NCBI GenBank assembly: GCA_008638375.1
Contig: CM018051.1
Location: 40,060,177 to 40,124,176 of the forward strand
Length of the DNA stretch: 64,000 nucleotides
Direction: 5' to 3'
Source: Nyssa sinensis
Lineage: Eukaryota > Streptophyta > Magnoliopsida > Cornales > Nyssaceae
The translations under genes were made by a program, and so were the position numbers. Under the pieces are notes generated by a model. The model was not told where the DNA came from and did not search any database. It was given only the letters and a program-made list of their open reading frames with translations. Of the stretch, positions 47,427 through 60,600 are shown one piece after another (within the stretch, counting starts at the first letter, position 1; each line of letters opens with the position of its first letter).

Positions 47427-47684
47427 TGTTACGACCTAGAACCCACCCTATGTTGATTAGGGGCCGGTGACCGACACTGTCACTCAGACAGGCCTTACAA
47501 AATCAAATGAATTGCACCAAAGAGTGATAATTTTTTTTTCTTTTAAGCTAGTGTGGAAGCTACACATATACAATTCATCCGATAACAAATCAAACTCTAT
47601 TAATCAGCAATAAGATTATCTCTAAATACAATTTTCATCATCATAAATCACCATTCAAATCTAATATCATTTCTAGTGTCACTA
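47427..47684. mobile_element. LTR fragment, second layer of the nest
   Basis: It starts TGTTACGACCTAGAACCC, with an inverted GACCGACACTGTCACTCAGACAGG motif nearby. It is cut at 47684 by the two-LTR element. Orientation is undecided because such termini are nearly inverted repeats. Confidence 0.45.
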
Positions 47685-50639
47685 TGTCACGCACCGAATT
47701 TCCACAAACCCAGGGAGTGAGTGAAATGAAAGAAGAAAAGTAAGTGAAAGGTCATTTAAGTGGATTTAGTTTATTATGCATTCATTCCCCCATGTTTTTC
47801 CCAAAATTGGAAATGAAGACTTGTTATTTAACCTAACTAAAATGGTCTCCTAATGTCACTCAAACATCCTTCCCAATTAATGTTCAAAATAGTTTATGTC
47901 ATATTCAAAAATGGCTCAAGAAGTCCACCAAAAATTGTCTATGGAAGAGGCCAAACATGGCCCATGTAAGTGGCCAAACATGGCCCCAAAAGGGTGGCCA
48001 AAAATGGCCCAAAAGGGTGGCCAAACATGGCCCAAATGTTGGCCAAACATGGCCCAATAGGGTGCCTAAACATGGTCCAAAAAGGTGCCCTAAACATGGC
48101 TAAAAAAGGTGCTCAAAAGGGCAGGTGTTAGGGGGTGTCAAGGGCTGGTGTCATGACAAGGCAGTAGGGCAACAGCCGGTGCACACATGGGCAGCGTGGG
48201 GAGCACGGGCGCAGGACGCACGGTAGGGGTTGGTGCATGTCCGGGCTACTGCTACTAGTTACTGTAGCTACTATTCATTGCTATAGTAAACCAATAGTTA
48301 AAATGCTACAATACCAGATTTTTCAAACTTTGGCCAAAAATCTTGACTTTAATATTTTGCTACCCTATTTCAATTTATTTCATCATCAAACTTGGTGTGA
48401 GACCCTATAACATGTAAAATGACCATTTTACCCTTTTTCCTTTATTTTTTGACTTCAAGTAAGTTTTGACTAATTTGCTCCAAGTCTCCTCCTATGCCCT
48501 TATTTTCATTTCTTTCTTCTTTTTCTTAAGTCATTCCATCCCCTACTTAGAAAGTATAGGCATGCTCTCCCGCTCCACTCAATCTAGTTGCTATGTTTTG
48601 AAAAATTTCACCATAGTTTCCTTTGTTTTCTAAGCATTTTTCTACCTAATATTTTGCAACCGTCATATATATATACACATCACAATCCATTCTCACTCGA
48701 TGGTCACAATTCATGGAAATTAAACATACATTCATTTCTTTCAACATATATATATATATATATGTAAGGCATATTAAATAAACATATCCTACATGCCATT
48801 TAGGCTTAAACCCTTACATTACAAATTGGCCCAAGGCCTATAGTTCACCGTTTTTCCTAATTAAAACACAAGTCTTTTGGGCTTATGCCCATACATACAA
48901 ATATGCCCCAAGGGCCAAATATTCCTTCCAAGTTCTTTTCCCCTCCTTCCTTCAAGACTTCATCAAGTCTCAAGTATTGTGAGCTACATCTGTAATATGA
49001 TATCTCATGAGGGATCAGCTCAATTGCTAGTATGACATAATGCTAATGCAAGGAATAAAATTAAGGCATGGCATGTGTAAGTGTATATTTATAATCTACA
49101 TGCCTTCCAATCAACACCATGCAATGGTAATATGAATGACGCACCCATGCAAATTCTATGCCACACCCATGTCTCCTTTCACGGATCGCTCCTGTTGGGT
49201 CAATCAGGCACCAATGCAATGGCCAGTTTTTGGTTTTTCATCACAAGATCTACACCCTCATAATGCATAGCACCAAAGTGCTCGAGCCACACTATGTTTT
49301 CAAAGAATCACAATATGCCAATATGCCTTGGTTTTTCTATGCAATTTCCAATGAAGTATTTCATCAAACACATGGTATATGCCTTAAACAATGCAATGTA
49401 CTTAAAGCAACTATAATTTTTATATAACAAAACTTTGTCTACATGAACATAACATGTAATTCAATCAATTTCACATATAAACACATTACATATTCACAAC
49501 ATTAACAATTTCTCAAAGATCATAAAATACATAAAGTACCAACACATGGAATAAATCACAACTCTCAAACCACAAGAGTTTCTCTACATGAACATAAGCT
49601 AGAATGCAATGAATCAAACATATAAATAAGTTACATGTTCATCACTTTGACAAATTCTCTAAGATTAGAAAATACATAAAGCACCAACACCTTGAATAAA
49701 TCATAACTTTCCAACTACAAGGTTTTGTCTACATGAACATAAGCTAGAATATAATAGATTATACATATAGTTCATGGTTCATGTTTATCACTTTACCAAA
49801 TTCTCAAAGAATACAAAGAACACAAGTACATAAAGAACCAACTCTAGGTTTTCAAAGCAACTATATCCTAAGTGATTTTTTAACAGTAAATAAACATATA
49901 AATCATTCAATCATCTGATAAAACACTCCTAAACTTAACCATATTCTTTACTTAGCAAAATATCATTACCTAAAAGGGTTTTTCTCAACCCTTGGGAGTT
50001 GTGTTCACTGTGCAGCCTGAACCTGATCAGTGAGAATGTAGCCCTTGACGTGGGGAACAACTTCCTAGAAGGAAGTCTTGTAAAAATCCAAGCCTAGAAG
50101 TGTGTTTTGGAAGCTTGAAGATTAGAAAACCTAGGTTGTCTCTTCACTTTTCTCCCATGCACGAGTTTTACTCTTTCTACAGACCAAAAATTATGATTTT
50201 AACTCTAAGGGGCTGTATTTCTACTAAAGGGGTAAAATGACCTTTTTGCCCTTAATGAATCCAAGATTCGTTACAGCTACAACTTGTCCCGAAACACCTC
50301 AATTTGACATTTTGATTTAGCCAAAGTTCTTAAAATTATTTTTAATAAAAATTTTCAAAAAAATTATTTTTGCCTGTGGCCTAGTTTGGCCAGGTCCACC
50401 CAGGGATGCCCTTTTGGTCCAATTTTTGAAATTATCTTCGATTAGTCTCAAATTTTCACAGGAGGTGTATTTTAACATTCTAAGCATGTTTATCTTCTAT
50501 GGAATACTCAAATTATGCTCCTAAACACTGACTTATGTCCAAATGATGCATGTATAGCGCCTTACCGAATAAACAGCGCATGAATAGTGCTCCTACCGAC
50601 AAAAACGAAAAATTTACCTTGATTTTTCAGATCTTTACA
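47685..50639 (-). repeat. 3' LTR (2955 bp) of the emptied element
   Basis: Plus-strand ends TGTCACGCACCGAATTTCC and ATCTTTACA. Similar to 54474-56568 over its left 2.1 kb. It contains a GGCCAAACATGGCC array (47948-48120) and AT tracts (48665-48676, 48748-48764). Open frames 49081-49427 show no family feature. Confidence 0.88.
47948..48120. repeat. GGCCAAACATGGCC tandem array, left LTR copy
   Basis: About eight units of 18-23 bp, each containing the inverted pair GGCCA/TGGCC around a four-base loop, separated by CC/AAAAGGGT. Decay increases towards the right. Its counterpart is at 54730-54865 in the other LTR. Confidence 0.88.
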
Positions 50640-50655
50640 TCCTTCCTTCCCTAAA
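50640..50655 (-). promoter_or_regulatory. Polypurine tract
   Basis: Minus strand AGGGAAGGAAGGA directly before TGTAAAGATC, right after the last pol codons; the usual arrangement in Tekay/Del-type elements. Confidence 0.75.
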
Positions 50656-51010
50656 GAAATTTCATCCTAAAATTTAGAAATGTACCTCCAGGAACAAATA
50701 ACTCTAGATACCTAGCGCGGACCTCAGCCCCGCGTTCCCATATGACCTCCTTGACCTCGTGATAGGCTCCAAAGAACCTTGACCAAAAGGATGGTCTTGC
50801 CTTGCAAAACCTGGTCCCTAGAGTCCAATATCCCAATAGGCCTCTCATTATAAGAAACATTATCCTACGCTTCAAGATCAACCCAATCGAGTACATGTGA
50901 AAGGTTAGGCTTATACTTCCTCAACATCGATACATGAAAGCATCATGAACCCCAAATAACTGTGGCGATAATGCCAACTGATAGGCCACTTTTCCAATAC
51001 CTCTTCCAAT
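50651..51010 (-). pseudogene. Integrase C-terminus and chromodomain remnant
   Basis: On the minus strand IGKVAYQLALSPQLFGVHDAF (from about 51005) is the conserved GPF...IGKVAYRL.LP..... VHPVFHVS region after the integrase core. After frameshifts and a stop come LRKYKPNLSHVLDW, VSYNERPIGILDS, LLVKVLW, then in another frame EVKEVIWERGAEVRARYLELF, the chromodomain core (EEATWE.E..MR..YP.LF). The tail NFRMKFL matches the NF.DEISL end of these polyproteins next to the polypurine tract. At least two frameshifts make it non-functional. Confidence 0.88.
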
Positions 51011-54000
51011 CAAGATCTTACAAGGATCTGTAATACTCCTGTTGAGTTCTCTATTAATTAAAAGCACTCGTCAATCATATAAAACTTATCACATTATTTT
51101 CAATCTAACTTGATTTAGGTACTATAATCAACACAATCAGGAACTATTCTACACATCAGATTTATCATTTAGTCATCTCGTCATAAGTCCTCAAATTGAG
51201 TTTTCAACTCATATAATTTCACAATCATCACAAGATATATTATCAAACCATTCTATAGAGAACTCACTCCCCCTACAATAGCAATTTTCCAAGTGAATCA
51301 TCAGGAATGTCCTAAACCAATTCATCACTATTAGTGCTCACTCATTATGTAAATTTATGATTATGATCCATCATCCATCAACTGGGGAAAATAAAATAAA
51401 ATCCGGCATGCATAAGCCCTACTAACATAAATGACTTCTATCATCAAAGAAATATAATAAATAACGTCACCTTCGAAGATCAATCCAACCTCCATGTGGC
51501 TACAATAGGAAATAGTCTTAACAAAATTTATAATATTTTCATACTCCACCAAATATCAAAAGGCATCAAATTCACTATTCTGAATTCTCAGTAGCCAACC
51601 ACTGTTCAATATAAATATCTATAAGTCATTTCATTCCCGAGACATACTATCTCCAACTAATCTTACATTCTAAGAGTATCCACCAATATTGGCAGTAAAT
51701 CATAACCCCAATATTAACAATAATTTACCTACTTCTACTTACAAGTCATTGGACTTTCACAAGATCATTCCATTTTCAAATTAAAATTTTCTATTTCCAA
51801 ATTACATGTTAAACAAAAATTTGAAATTATACTCACCACTAAGCTTAACCTAACTATGCCATTCACAATCCATTCTCTATATTAAACAACACGATCATCA
51901 TTCTCCATCAACTAATAATTCAACAATCCAATTCCTCAAAGGATAAATAAAAAATCTTTTACTCTGTATCCCAGGTATATTCCCTACACATTCCCACATA
52001 TACAAAGTAATGGCAGGCGTTCATCTTTACCCTTTCTTATTCATCTCAACTATTTCATCTTAGTATAATTTCTTTCCATTCTCACAGCATATTATTAAAA
52101 GTTTTCCATCTTCATCTTCTTAAGCTTTCAAGCTTTCAATTTTATGCACTATCCAAATATATGTTCCAAAATGCAATATAACATGCAAGCACGTATATAC
52201 CTAATCCATAGGTGTTATAAAAATAAAATATGCACTACATGTGTCTTATACACCAAATAATTGAACATGCTTTATCAACTACAATAGCCAGGCAATACAC
52301 ATACCATCAAATTAACACTTTTAACACTTTTTTTTTCCTCATGCATATACTAAAGATGTATTATGTTTCCATCATCTATTTGGTACACACACATGCAAGT
52401 GCACATTAGCTATTTTCTTTTCCTTATTGTCTTTTAACGTCTTATTAGGTATCTTTTACCTTTTTCCTGTATATAACTAGGTGATAACCCTTCTTAGACC
52501 ACAACTCCTTTTGTTACTGGGTAATGGATTGGCCAGTCCATACACTTGTAACTCGAGACCTGATATCAATTCGGTATATTCATAGTACACTTTCAAGTGA
52601 TCCTAACTACATGGGTTTATAACCTAGGATATGCACTTTATATTATGCACCCATAACAATTAACATTTATGCAACCCTTCACATATACATAACATGACTA
52701 TTATACACTATACAATCATGAAAAAAATAGATGTTAAGTACATAATCATGTATATCAACCAAAACAATCTATATGTACACACTAAACTAAGAACATACTC
52801 AACGCATACTTACTGGATATATACGTTTTGAATCAGCTATTCATGTCCTTATTATCTTATCATTTTCTAATTAATTCTAAAACACAAAAGTCAGTTTAAG
52901 CTATAAGCATGTTAAGCATATTATGTAATTTATACACATAATCACCCTATTAGGCATTTTACTCACTTCATCAAGTAGTCAAGCATACTAACAGACACAA
53001 GCATACTCTATGCATCATGATTAAACCAACTATACTTAATTAGGTAGTCTTCTAAAAAGATATTTGAAACTCCCACACAGCTGATGATAACACTACCTAC
53101 ACAATCTCACCTAGCATCATTTCTAAGACTTGCAAAATCTGGCTACCCCAACTCGGTGAATCACACCGGGGTGGAACAAGGCAATCATCACAAGTTCCCA
53201 AATAAAATAGACTAATCTTCCAAGTATAATATTTATTATTTAGGTTCAGACAATACTAATTATTTACAAGTTTATCCAAACCAATTAGATTCATTCATAA
53301 CTTTTTACCTACACATTTTTAAAGTGCCAAGTGAAAATCACCCTTTTACTCATAAGTTATATAACAATTCAAGCTCTCAAATTCTAGTGCCTCAACCACA
53401 ATATTTTTTTACTCCAAGTATATCCACACAACTCGCATCTTAAACAGAAGATTCATATTCAAAATTTGTATCATCCAACTCTTAACCTGATATACAATTT
53501 TCTCCAAAATAACAATCAGTATTTACTGTTTATTCAATCATAATTCGAGAATTAATCTTATAGACTAAGCTAGAACTAGGTTCATAATTCACACCTCAAT
53601 TTGGCCCATTTTATGCAACTCATTATTTTCACAGGGCTTATATTCACAAGTTCATTTAATCAATCCATTATTCTCATAACAACTAGTATCGATCATCTTA
53701 TGGGACTAGGTAAGTCAATAGTATCCATCACTAGGTTACCTCCACAGGCCACCACAAAATAACATATTACAAGTTCAATAAAGAAATCATTTCAACCCCC
53801 AACTTTCAGATTCACATCACTTGAATTTATCAATATTCATCCTAAGCATAAAATCAAAATTTAATTACATCATAGCAGGATTAATTCACATCAACATTTT
53901 GAAACTATTCATGTTTATGTAATTCTCCTTGAGACAAGAGATCATGAATCATCACCTGATAACCTAACAAATCCTATAGACATACTTGCTTAATCATAAT

Positions 54001-54458
54001 TTATAAAACCCACGTTAACCACTTCCACCCATTGTTTACAATAAACAAATAACAAGTTCTCACCCAATTTAAATGTAGTCTTTCGCCAGAAAAATCTATT
54101 TAAGCAATACAATATACAAACGCCCATAGCATTACCTCATAATGCTACATGATATCCCGAAGGCAAACAAACATCATCTATTATGTACATAACTATTTAC
54201 CAAGTTATCACATACGATCATGCCAATATATACATTACTCATATCATGCACCTCACTACACCAAATCATGTAATCATGCATCATAGTATAGCATTTACTA
54301 ACACATAATCATAACATGTGATGCGTCAAGTATAAATAACCACATAACACACAACTTCCTATCTCACACCACCGACAGCTCACACTAAGTCACACGTTCT
54401 CTTCTAGGCTCCCATGGTGTTCAACAACACCCCACGGTCCTTAAGTATTCGAACCTAT
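51011..54458 (-). other. Non-coding interior of the emptied element
   Basis: 3.4 kb of AT-rich DNA, poor in G on the plus strand, with no open frame over 63 codons and no gag, protease or RT motif seen in any frame. The longest frame (51361-51552) is unremarkable. In a complete relative this space would hold gag and most of pol. Confidence 0.6.
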
Positions 54459-54470
54459 GCTCTGATACCA
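54459..54470 (-). promoter_or_regulatory. Primer-binding site for initiator-Met tRNA
   Basis: Minus strand TGGTATCAGAGC, the exact 12-base complement of the plant initiator tRNA 3' end, three bases after the LTR end at 54474. Confidence 0.92.
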
Positions 54471-54473
54471 CGT

Positions 54474-56568
54474 TGTCAAGCCCCGAATTTCCACAAGCCC
54501 GGGGAGTGAGCGAAATGAAAGAAGAAAAGTAAGTGAAAGGTCATTTAAGTGGATTTAGTTTATTATGCATTCATTCCCCCATGGTTTTCCCAAAATTAGT
54601 AATGAAGACTTGTTATTTAACTTAACTAAAATGGTCTCCTAATGTCACTCAAACATCCCTCCCAATTAATGTTCAAAATAGTTTATGTCATATTCAAAAA
54701 TGGCTCAAGAAGTCCATCAAAAATTGTCTAAGGAAGTGGCCAAACATGGCCCCAAAAGGTGGCCAAACATGGCCCCAAAAGGTGGCCAACCATGGCCCAA
54801 AAGGGTGGCCAAAAATGGCCCAAAAGGGTGGCCAAACATGGCTAAAAAAGGTGGCCAAAGGGGCAGGTGTCAGGGGCTGGTGTCATGACAAGGCAACAGG
54901 GTAGCAACAGGCGCACGCATGGGCAGGCTAGGGTGCACGACAGGTGGGCGCAGGGTAGGGGTTGGGGCATGTCCGGGCTGCCACGACTGGTTACTGTAGC
55001 TACTATTCATTGCTACAGTAAACCAATAGCTAAAATGCTACAGTACCAGATTTTTCCAACTTTGGCTAAAAATCTTGATTTTGATATTTTGCTACCCATT
55101 TCAATATATTTCATCACCAAACTTGGTGTGGGACCCTATAACATGTAAAATGACCATTTTACCCTTTTTCCTTTAGTTTTTGACTTCAAGTAAGTTTTGA
55201 CTAATTTGCCCCAAGTCTCCTCCTATGCTCCTATTTTCATTTCTTTACATTTCTTTATTCTTCTTAAGTCTTTCAATCCCCTACTTAGAAAGAATAGGCA
55301 TGCTCTCCCGCTCCACTCAATTTAGTTGCTATGTTTTGAAAAATTTCACTATAGTTTCCTTTGTTTTCTAAGCATTTTTCCACCTAATATTTTTTAACCG
55401 TTCATATATATATATATAAACACATCACAATCCATCCTCACTGAATGACCACAATTCATGGAAATTAAACATACATTCATTTCTTTCAACATATATATAT
55501 GTAAAGCACATTAAACAAACACATCCTACATGTCATTTGGGCTTAAACCCTTACATTACAAATTGGCCCAAGGCCTATAGTTCACCGTTCTTCCTAGTTA
55601 AAACACAAGTCTTTTGGGTTTATGCCCATACATACAAAATATGCCCCAAGGGCCAAATATCCTTCCAAGTTCTTTTCCCTCCTTCCTTCAAGACTTCATC
55701 AAGTCTCAAGTATTGGGAGCCGCATCTGTAATATGATATCCCTACGAGGGGTCAGCTAAACTATTGGTATGACATAATGCTAATGCAAGGAATAAAATTA
55801 AGGCATGGCATGTGCAAGTGTACATTTATAATCTACATGCCTTCTAATTCATCAACACCATGCAATGGTAATATGCGTGACACACCCATGCAAATTCTAT
55901 GCCACACCCATGTCTCCTTTCACGGATCGCTCCCGTTGGGTCAATCAAGTACCACTACCTGTTTCAAGGATCGCTCCTGTTGGGTCAATCAGGCACCAAT
56001 GCAATATCCAATTTTGGGTTTTTCACCATAGGATCTACACCTTCATAATGTATTACCCCAAAGTGCTCAACTCACACTATGTTTTCAAAGAATCACAATA
56101 TGCCAATATGTCTTGATTTTTCTACACAATTTCAATGAAGTATTTCATAAAACACATGGTATATGCCTTAAACAATGCGATGTACTTAAAGCAACTATAA
56201 CTTTTATATAACAAAATATTGTCTACATGAATATAACATATAATCCAATTAATTTCACATATAAACACATTACATATTCACAACCTTAACAATCTCTCAA
56301 AGATCATAAAATACATAAAGCACTAACACATGGAATAAATCAAAACTCGCAAACCACAAGAGTTTCTCTACATGAACATAAGCTAGAATGCAATGAATCA
56401 AACATATAAACAAGTTACATGTTCATCACTTTGATAAATTCTCTAAGATTAAAAAATACATAAAGTACCAACACCTTGAATAAATCATAACTTTCTAACT
56501 ACAAGGTTTTGTCTACATGAACATAAGATAGAATATAATGGATTATACATATAGTCATGGTTCATGTT
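54474..56568 (-). repeat. 5' LTR of the emptied element, part left of the nested LTR
   Basis: Begins (plus strand) TGTCAAGCCCCGAATTTCC and parallels 47685-49790 until 'ggttcatgtt', where the nested LTR enters. It has an extra local duplication of GGATCGCTCC.GTTGGGTCAATCA (55924-55990). The open frame 54685-54888 is a translation of the GGCCA array. Confidence 0.88.
54730..54865. repeat. GGCCAAACATGGCC tandem array, right LTR copy
   Basis: About six to seven units, more regular than the left copy, with the same GGCCA/TGGCC inverted pairs. Copy number and spacing differ from 47948-48120. Confidence 0.9.
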
Positions 56569-57615
56569 TGTCACGCCCCGAATTCTAGTGAACCCGAGGT
56601 GCGACTGATGAGACAAAAGGAAAATAAAATAATAAAGAATTAAAGGACAATCAAGGACAATCACATGCATTCCATATGCTAACCCAATTCCTCTTCTGAT
56701 ACAATTTATAAGGTCTTGTCCATTAATTCACAACATACAAATAATAGGAAATAGTCTCGAGCTTATGCCCTTGTACAACATCAAATACGCCCCACGGGCC
56801 AAATACAGTTCTCAGTTCTCTCCTTTACTAAAGCATCTCTAAGTCTCGCGTAGCCGGAGTGTCATCTGAAATGGTGTCCCACGAATGGGTCAGCTCAACT
56901 GTTGGTACAATATAATGCTAATGCAAGAAACAAAATTAAGGGCGTGGCATGTGCAAGTGTATATTTATATCTACATGGCATTCAATATCATCAATGCAAT
57001 ATATGAATAGTATGCATGACGCACCCATGCAACTCTATGCCCACCCATATCTCACTTTATGGACCTTCCCTGATGGCCTGCAAGTACCATATATGTCTTG
57101 CTTCACGGTCCAGGAACCTGTCAGGCATGCGAGTACCTAATGGCCAATTTTGGGATTTTTCACCACAGGATCTGCACCCTCATAATACACAGCACCACGT
57201 GCTCAACTCACACCTATGTCCAAGGAATCACACTATGCCAATATGCTCTGATTCTACCATGCCACAATGTAATCTCAATAAGGCATCACATCCATACATG
57301 AAGCATGCTATACATCGCATATTATATAATCTCAACAATTCTTAAAGGATATAATCCACACATTATACTAACACATGCGATATACACATAGTTATGATTC
57401 ACATTCATCACCAACTTTCAAAAAGGTAATAGGAAACACATAAGCATATAAGTAATAAAACAAACATGTGAATCATCAAGTCAACATGGCAGTTATTCCT
57501 AAACTTAATTCTATTTCTTACTTAGCACAATATATCGTACCTGATGGGTCAGTCTCAACTCAGGAAGATGTACTCAGTGTGTAGCGGAACTAGTAGTAGA
57601 ATGCAGAAGGTTAGA

Positions 57616-60600
57616 TGTAACACCCCGACCCAATTAATTAATAATTGGTCCGCTAATCATTAATTAGACACGATATAAAGAATAAATAAGAAAATTTATC
57701 GGGACTTTCCGGTAAATTACAATAGACTAGTAAAATGATTAAATGCACGAAGAAGCGATGCAATTTGTAAAATTGAATCGTTTGGAGCAAAATATAAAAT
57801 TTCGATAGCCAAACAAGGCCTTAAGGTAAAAACATAGAAAAAATGGCCAAAAGAGCAATGGACAAGTCTTGAAACCTTGACCAAGTGAGGCAAGGTTTTA
57901 AAGTCCCAAAAATTTACCACTTGGTCCATAAGCACTTTTATGCTATAATGTGCATAAGATATGTACATATGTCATATAATGCCCCAAAATTCTAAATATT
58001 AAGATGAGGTGGCAGCCCCTCATTGGACCACCACACCCATCAATTGGCTTTCATGCACATCAAATCAAATATATGAAAAATATAATATATGATGTATAAT
58101 TGTACCTTATGTTGCGTGGGGCTAGGGCAAATCAAAAATCAGAATTCAGAGTAGGGTGTGTGTGTGGCTCCAGGTGTTAGAGTGTGAGTGTTATATATTA
58201 TATGTGTGTAAATATAATATATATATATATATACTTAATATATATGTACATAAAATAATATAATTCAACCAACCCCAACCTAATAGGCATGGTGAGGTAA
58301 GGGCAAAATCAGAAAAGTAAGGAAGGCATGGCTGTTGATTTGATGGCGAATGAGAGTGAAAGAGATGGCCATTAATTGCTCACATATACATACATATAAT
58401 GTATACACCTGCCACACCCGTAGTGACACACGAAATAGAGAGGGAGAGTTCTAAGGAGAGGGAAGGAGATCTCAGAGGAAGGAGAAAGAAGAGAAAGCCA
58501 TTGTTGAAGGTAAAAACACAAACTTTCCAAGTTTTTCTCTCTCTAGAATTTTCCTATGTATGAACTACTTTCAGCTTTGAATTAGTATATATGATGCTTA
58601 GAACATGTTTAAACGATGAACAAGCATGAAATCTAGCCTTGAAAACACCTAAGAAATGGAAACCGGCGAGCAAACTGCCATTGAAGACCTTGCTTACAAC
58701 AGGTCTGAATCCATCACCACCAAACCTTGTTTGGTTTACTGAGGCAAAAACTAGACCCTACAAGCATGCTAAAAATCCGTGACCTGCGATCAAAAAGCTC
58801 AATGGAAGCCTATCAAAAATCGAGTTGCAAGGTTCTGGGTTAAAGACCCAACCTTTCAACCGTGACTTAAATCCCACTTTAACGAATGGGATATGAAACC
58901 TTAGGATAAGAGCATCACAACAGAACAAATCCCATTGAACTTGGCTCAGAAATGAGCATATACAACCGACTTACAGGTCAGGATTATCAAGGCTCAAATC
59001 GAACTAATGAGTTCATTTTGAACTCCAAAACTGAATGCCAAACTGATTAGTTATACCATAGGAACAATTTGGAATCAAAAATAGTAGAAAAATCTATACC
59101 TGAAACCCACGAAATTGAGTTTGAAAATCTGCAGCTTTAGGGTTACTGTTCATCGTCGTGAGGAAGACGATGAACAGTACCGAGCACGGGTCGAATCTGG
59201 ATCAGGTTCGAGTTCGGGTCAAATCCGACCCACCCGTAAATCAGAATAACCTAAACGACAGCGTATTGGTTATGTTTAAAGTCAGTTTTAAAATTGAAAT
59301 CAGACTGTTTGGGCACATAGATAATAAATTAGAAATCAGACCTGGGCTAACCTAAACACGGATAAGGGACAAAATTGGGAATAACAAGGATAACATATTC
59401 CTAGTTCTGTATAATTAAGTGAACCGGTTGGTTTTAGGGTTTTTGGTACCAGTTCAGCTAGTTGAACCCTAAACCAAACGATTCTGAACCCTTACTTTAG
59501 GAAATTGGTTTTGAACCCCCAAACTTCTTGAAATTATATTTGACCCCCAATAGTTTTGGATATTTGTACTCTGGCCTAGTTTCTAAAAAACTTGTGCCTT
59601 TAAGCCCTTGAAAAATAATTAATTAATAAAATAATTATTTTATTTAATGGGTAAAATTACTATTTTACCCCTGGACATTAATTGAGTCAACCGAAGTCCA
59701 AATAAAATAAATGAATAGTGTATTTTTACTATTTCGGGCATTCTGGACTCAATGGTGGAGTCCAATTTAGAAAATTAAGCCCCGAAAAATAAGGACATGT
59801 AAATGGTAAATGACTATACTGCCCTAATGATACCTAAGGCCAATTAAACACAACAGATAGTCCAATCTAACTATGTCAGGACATTCTGGACCTAATAGTG
59901 AGGTCCATTTTATGAACCTGATGTCCCAAAAAATTAAGCTAAATAACACATGAAATTACCAAAATTGCCCTTGATACTGTACGAAGCCCAAATAAAGTCC
60001 AAATTGGGCAAAAATTGATACCAATAGAAGCCTAAACACTTGTGGACTCATATATATGGTTAGATGATGAATCGGGGTCAGGAATTTCACGAAACATAAA
60101 ATGACCAAAATACCCCTAAGCACGGTAAGTAGCAAAGTAGAGGCTGGATAAAGGCCAATCTGATCTAATAAATTGTCATAAGTATAATTATAGGGCTAAA
60201 TAAGACTTCAGAACTAGTCAACGGGTAAAATGAGAAATGATCGATGAGTCCCAATGACCAAAAGCAGATACCAAATGAAGCCCAAAAGACTCAGAACTTT
60301 ATATATAAACTATCGGGGATATTTCGGGACTACGATAGGGTCTGGGGCAAGAATGGCAAAATTTCCATTTTGCCCCTAAGATCAAATAAGTACTTAATTG
60401 ATAACGAATGAAGTCTAAATGACTTAAAAGATGATTCTGAGTGTTACTAAACTCATTTAGAGGATATAATAGTCTAAGTTGAAACCCTGAAATAGAGAAT
60501 TAAAAATACTTAACTAAATAGACTAAGTTCAAAGGAACTTAAAGCATTGCATAACCATGTTCGGGGATTAAAATGAGTACTAATTCCTTGTGCAATATTT

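Noticed and set aside
47948..48120. CRISPR-like regular repeats
   Set aside because: Plant context, 18-23-bp units with no unique spacers; an LTR minisatellite.
54685..54888. 67-codon frame with repeating GPKRWPNMA
   Set aside because: Translation of the GGCCA tandem array; the left LTR copy does not keep the frame.
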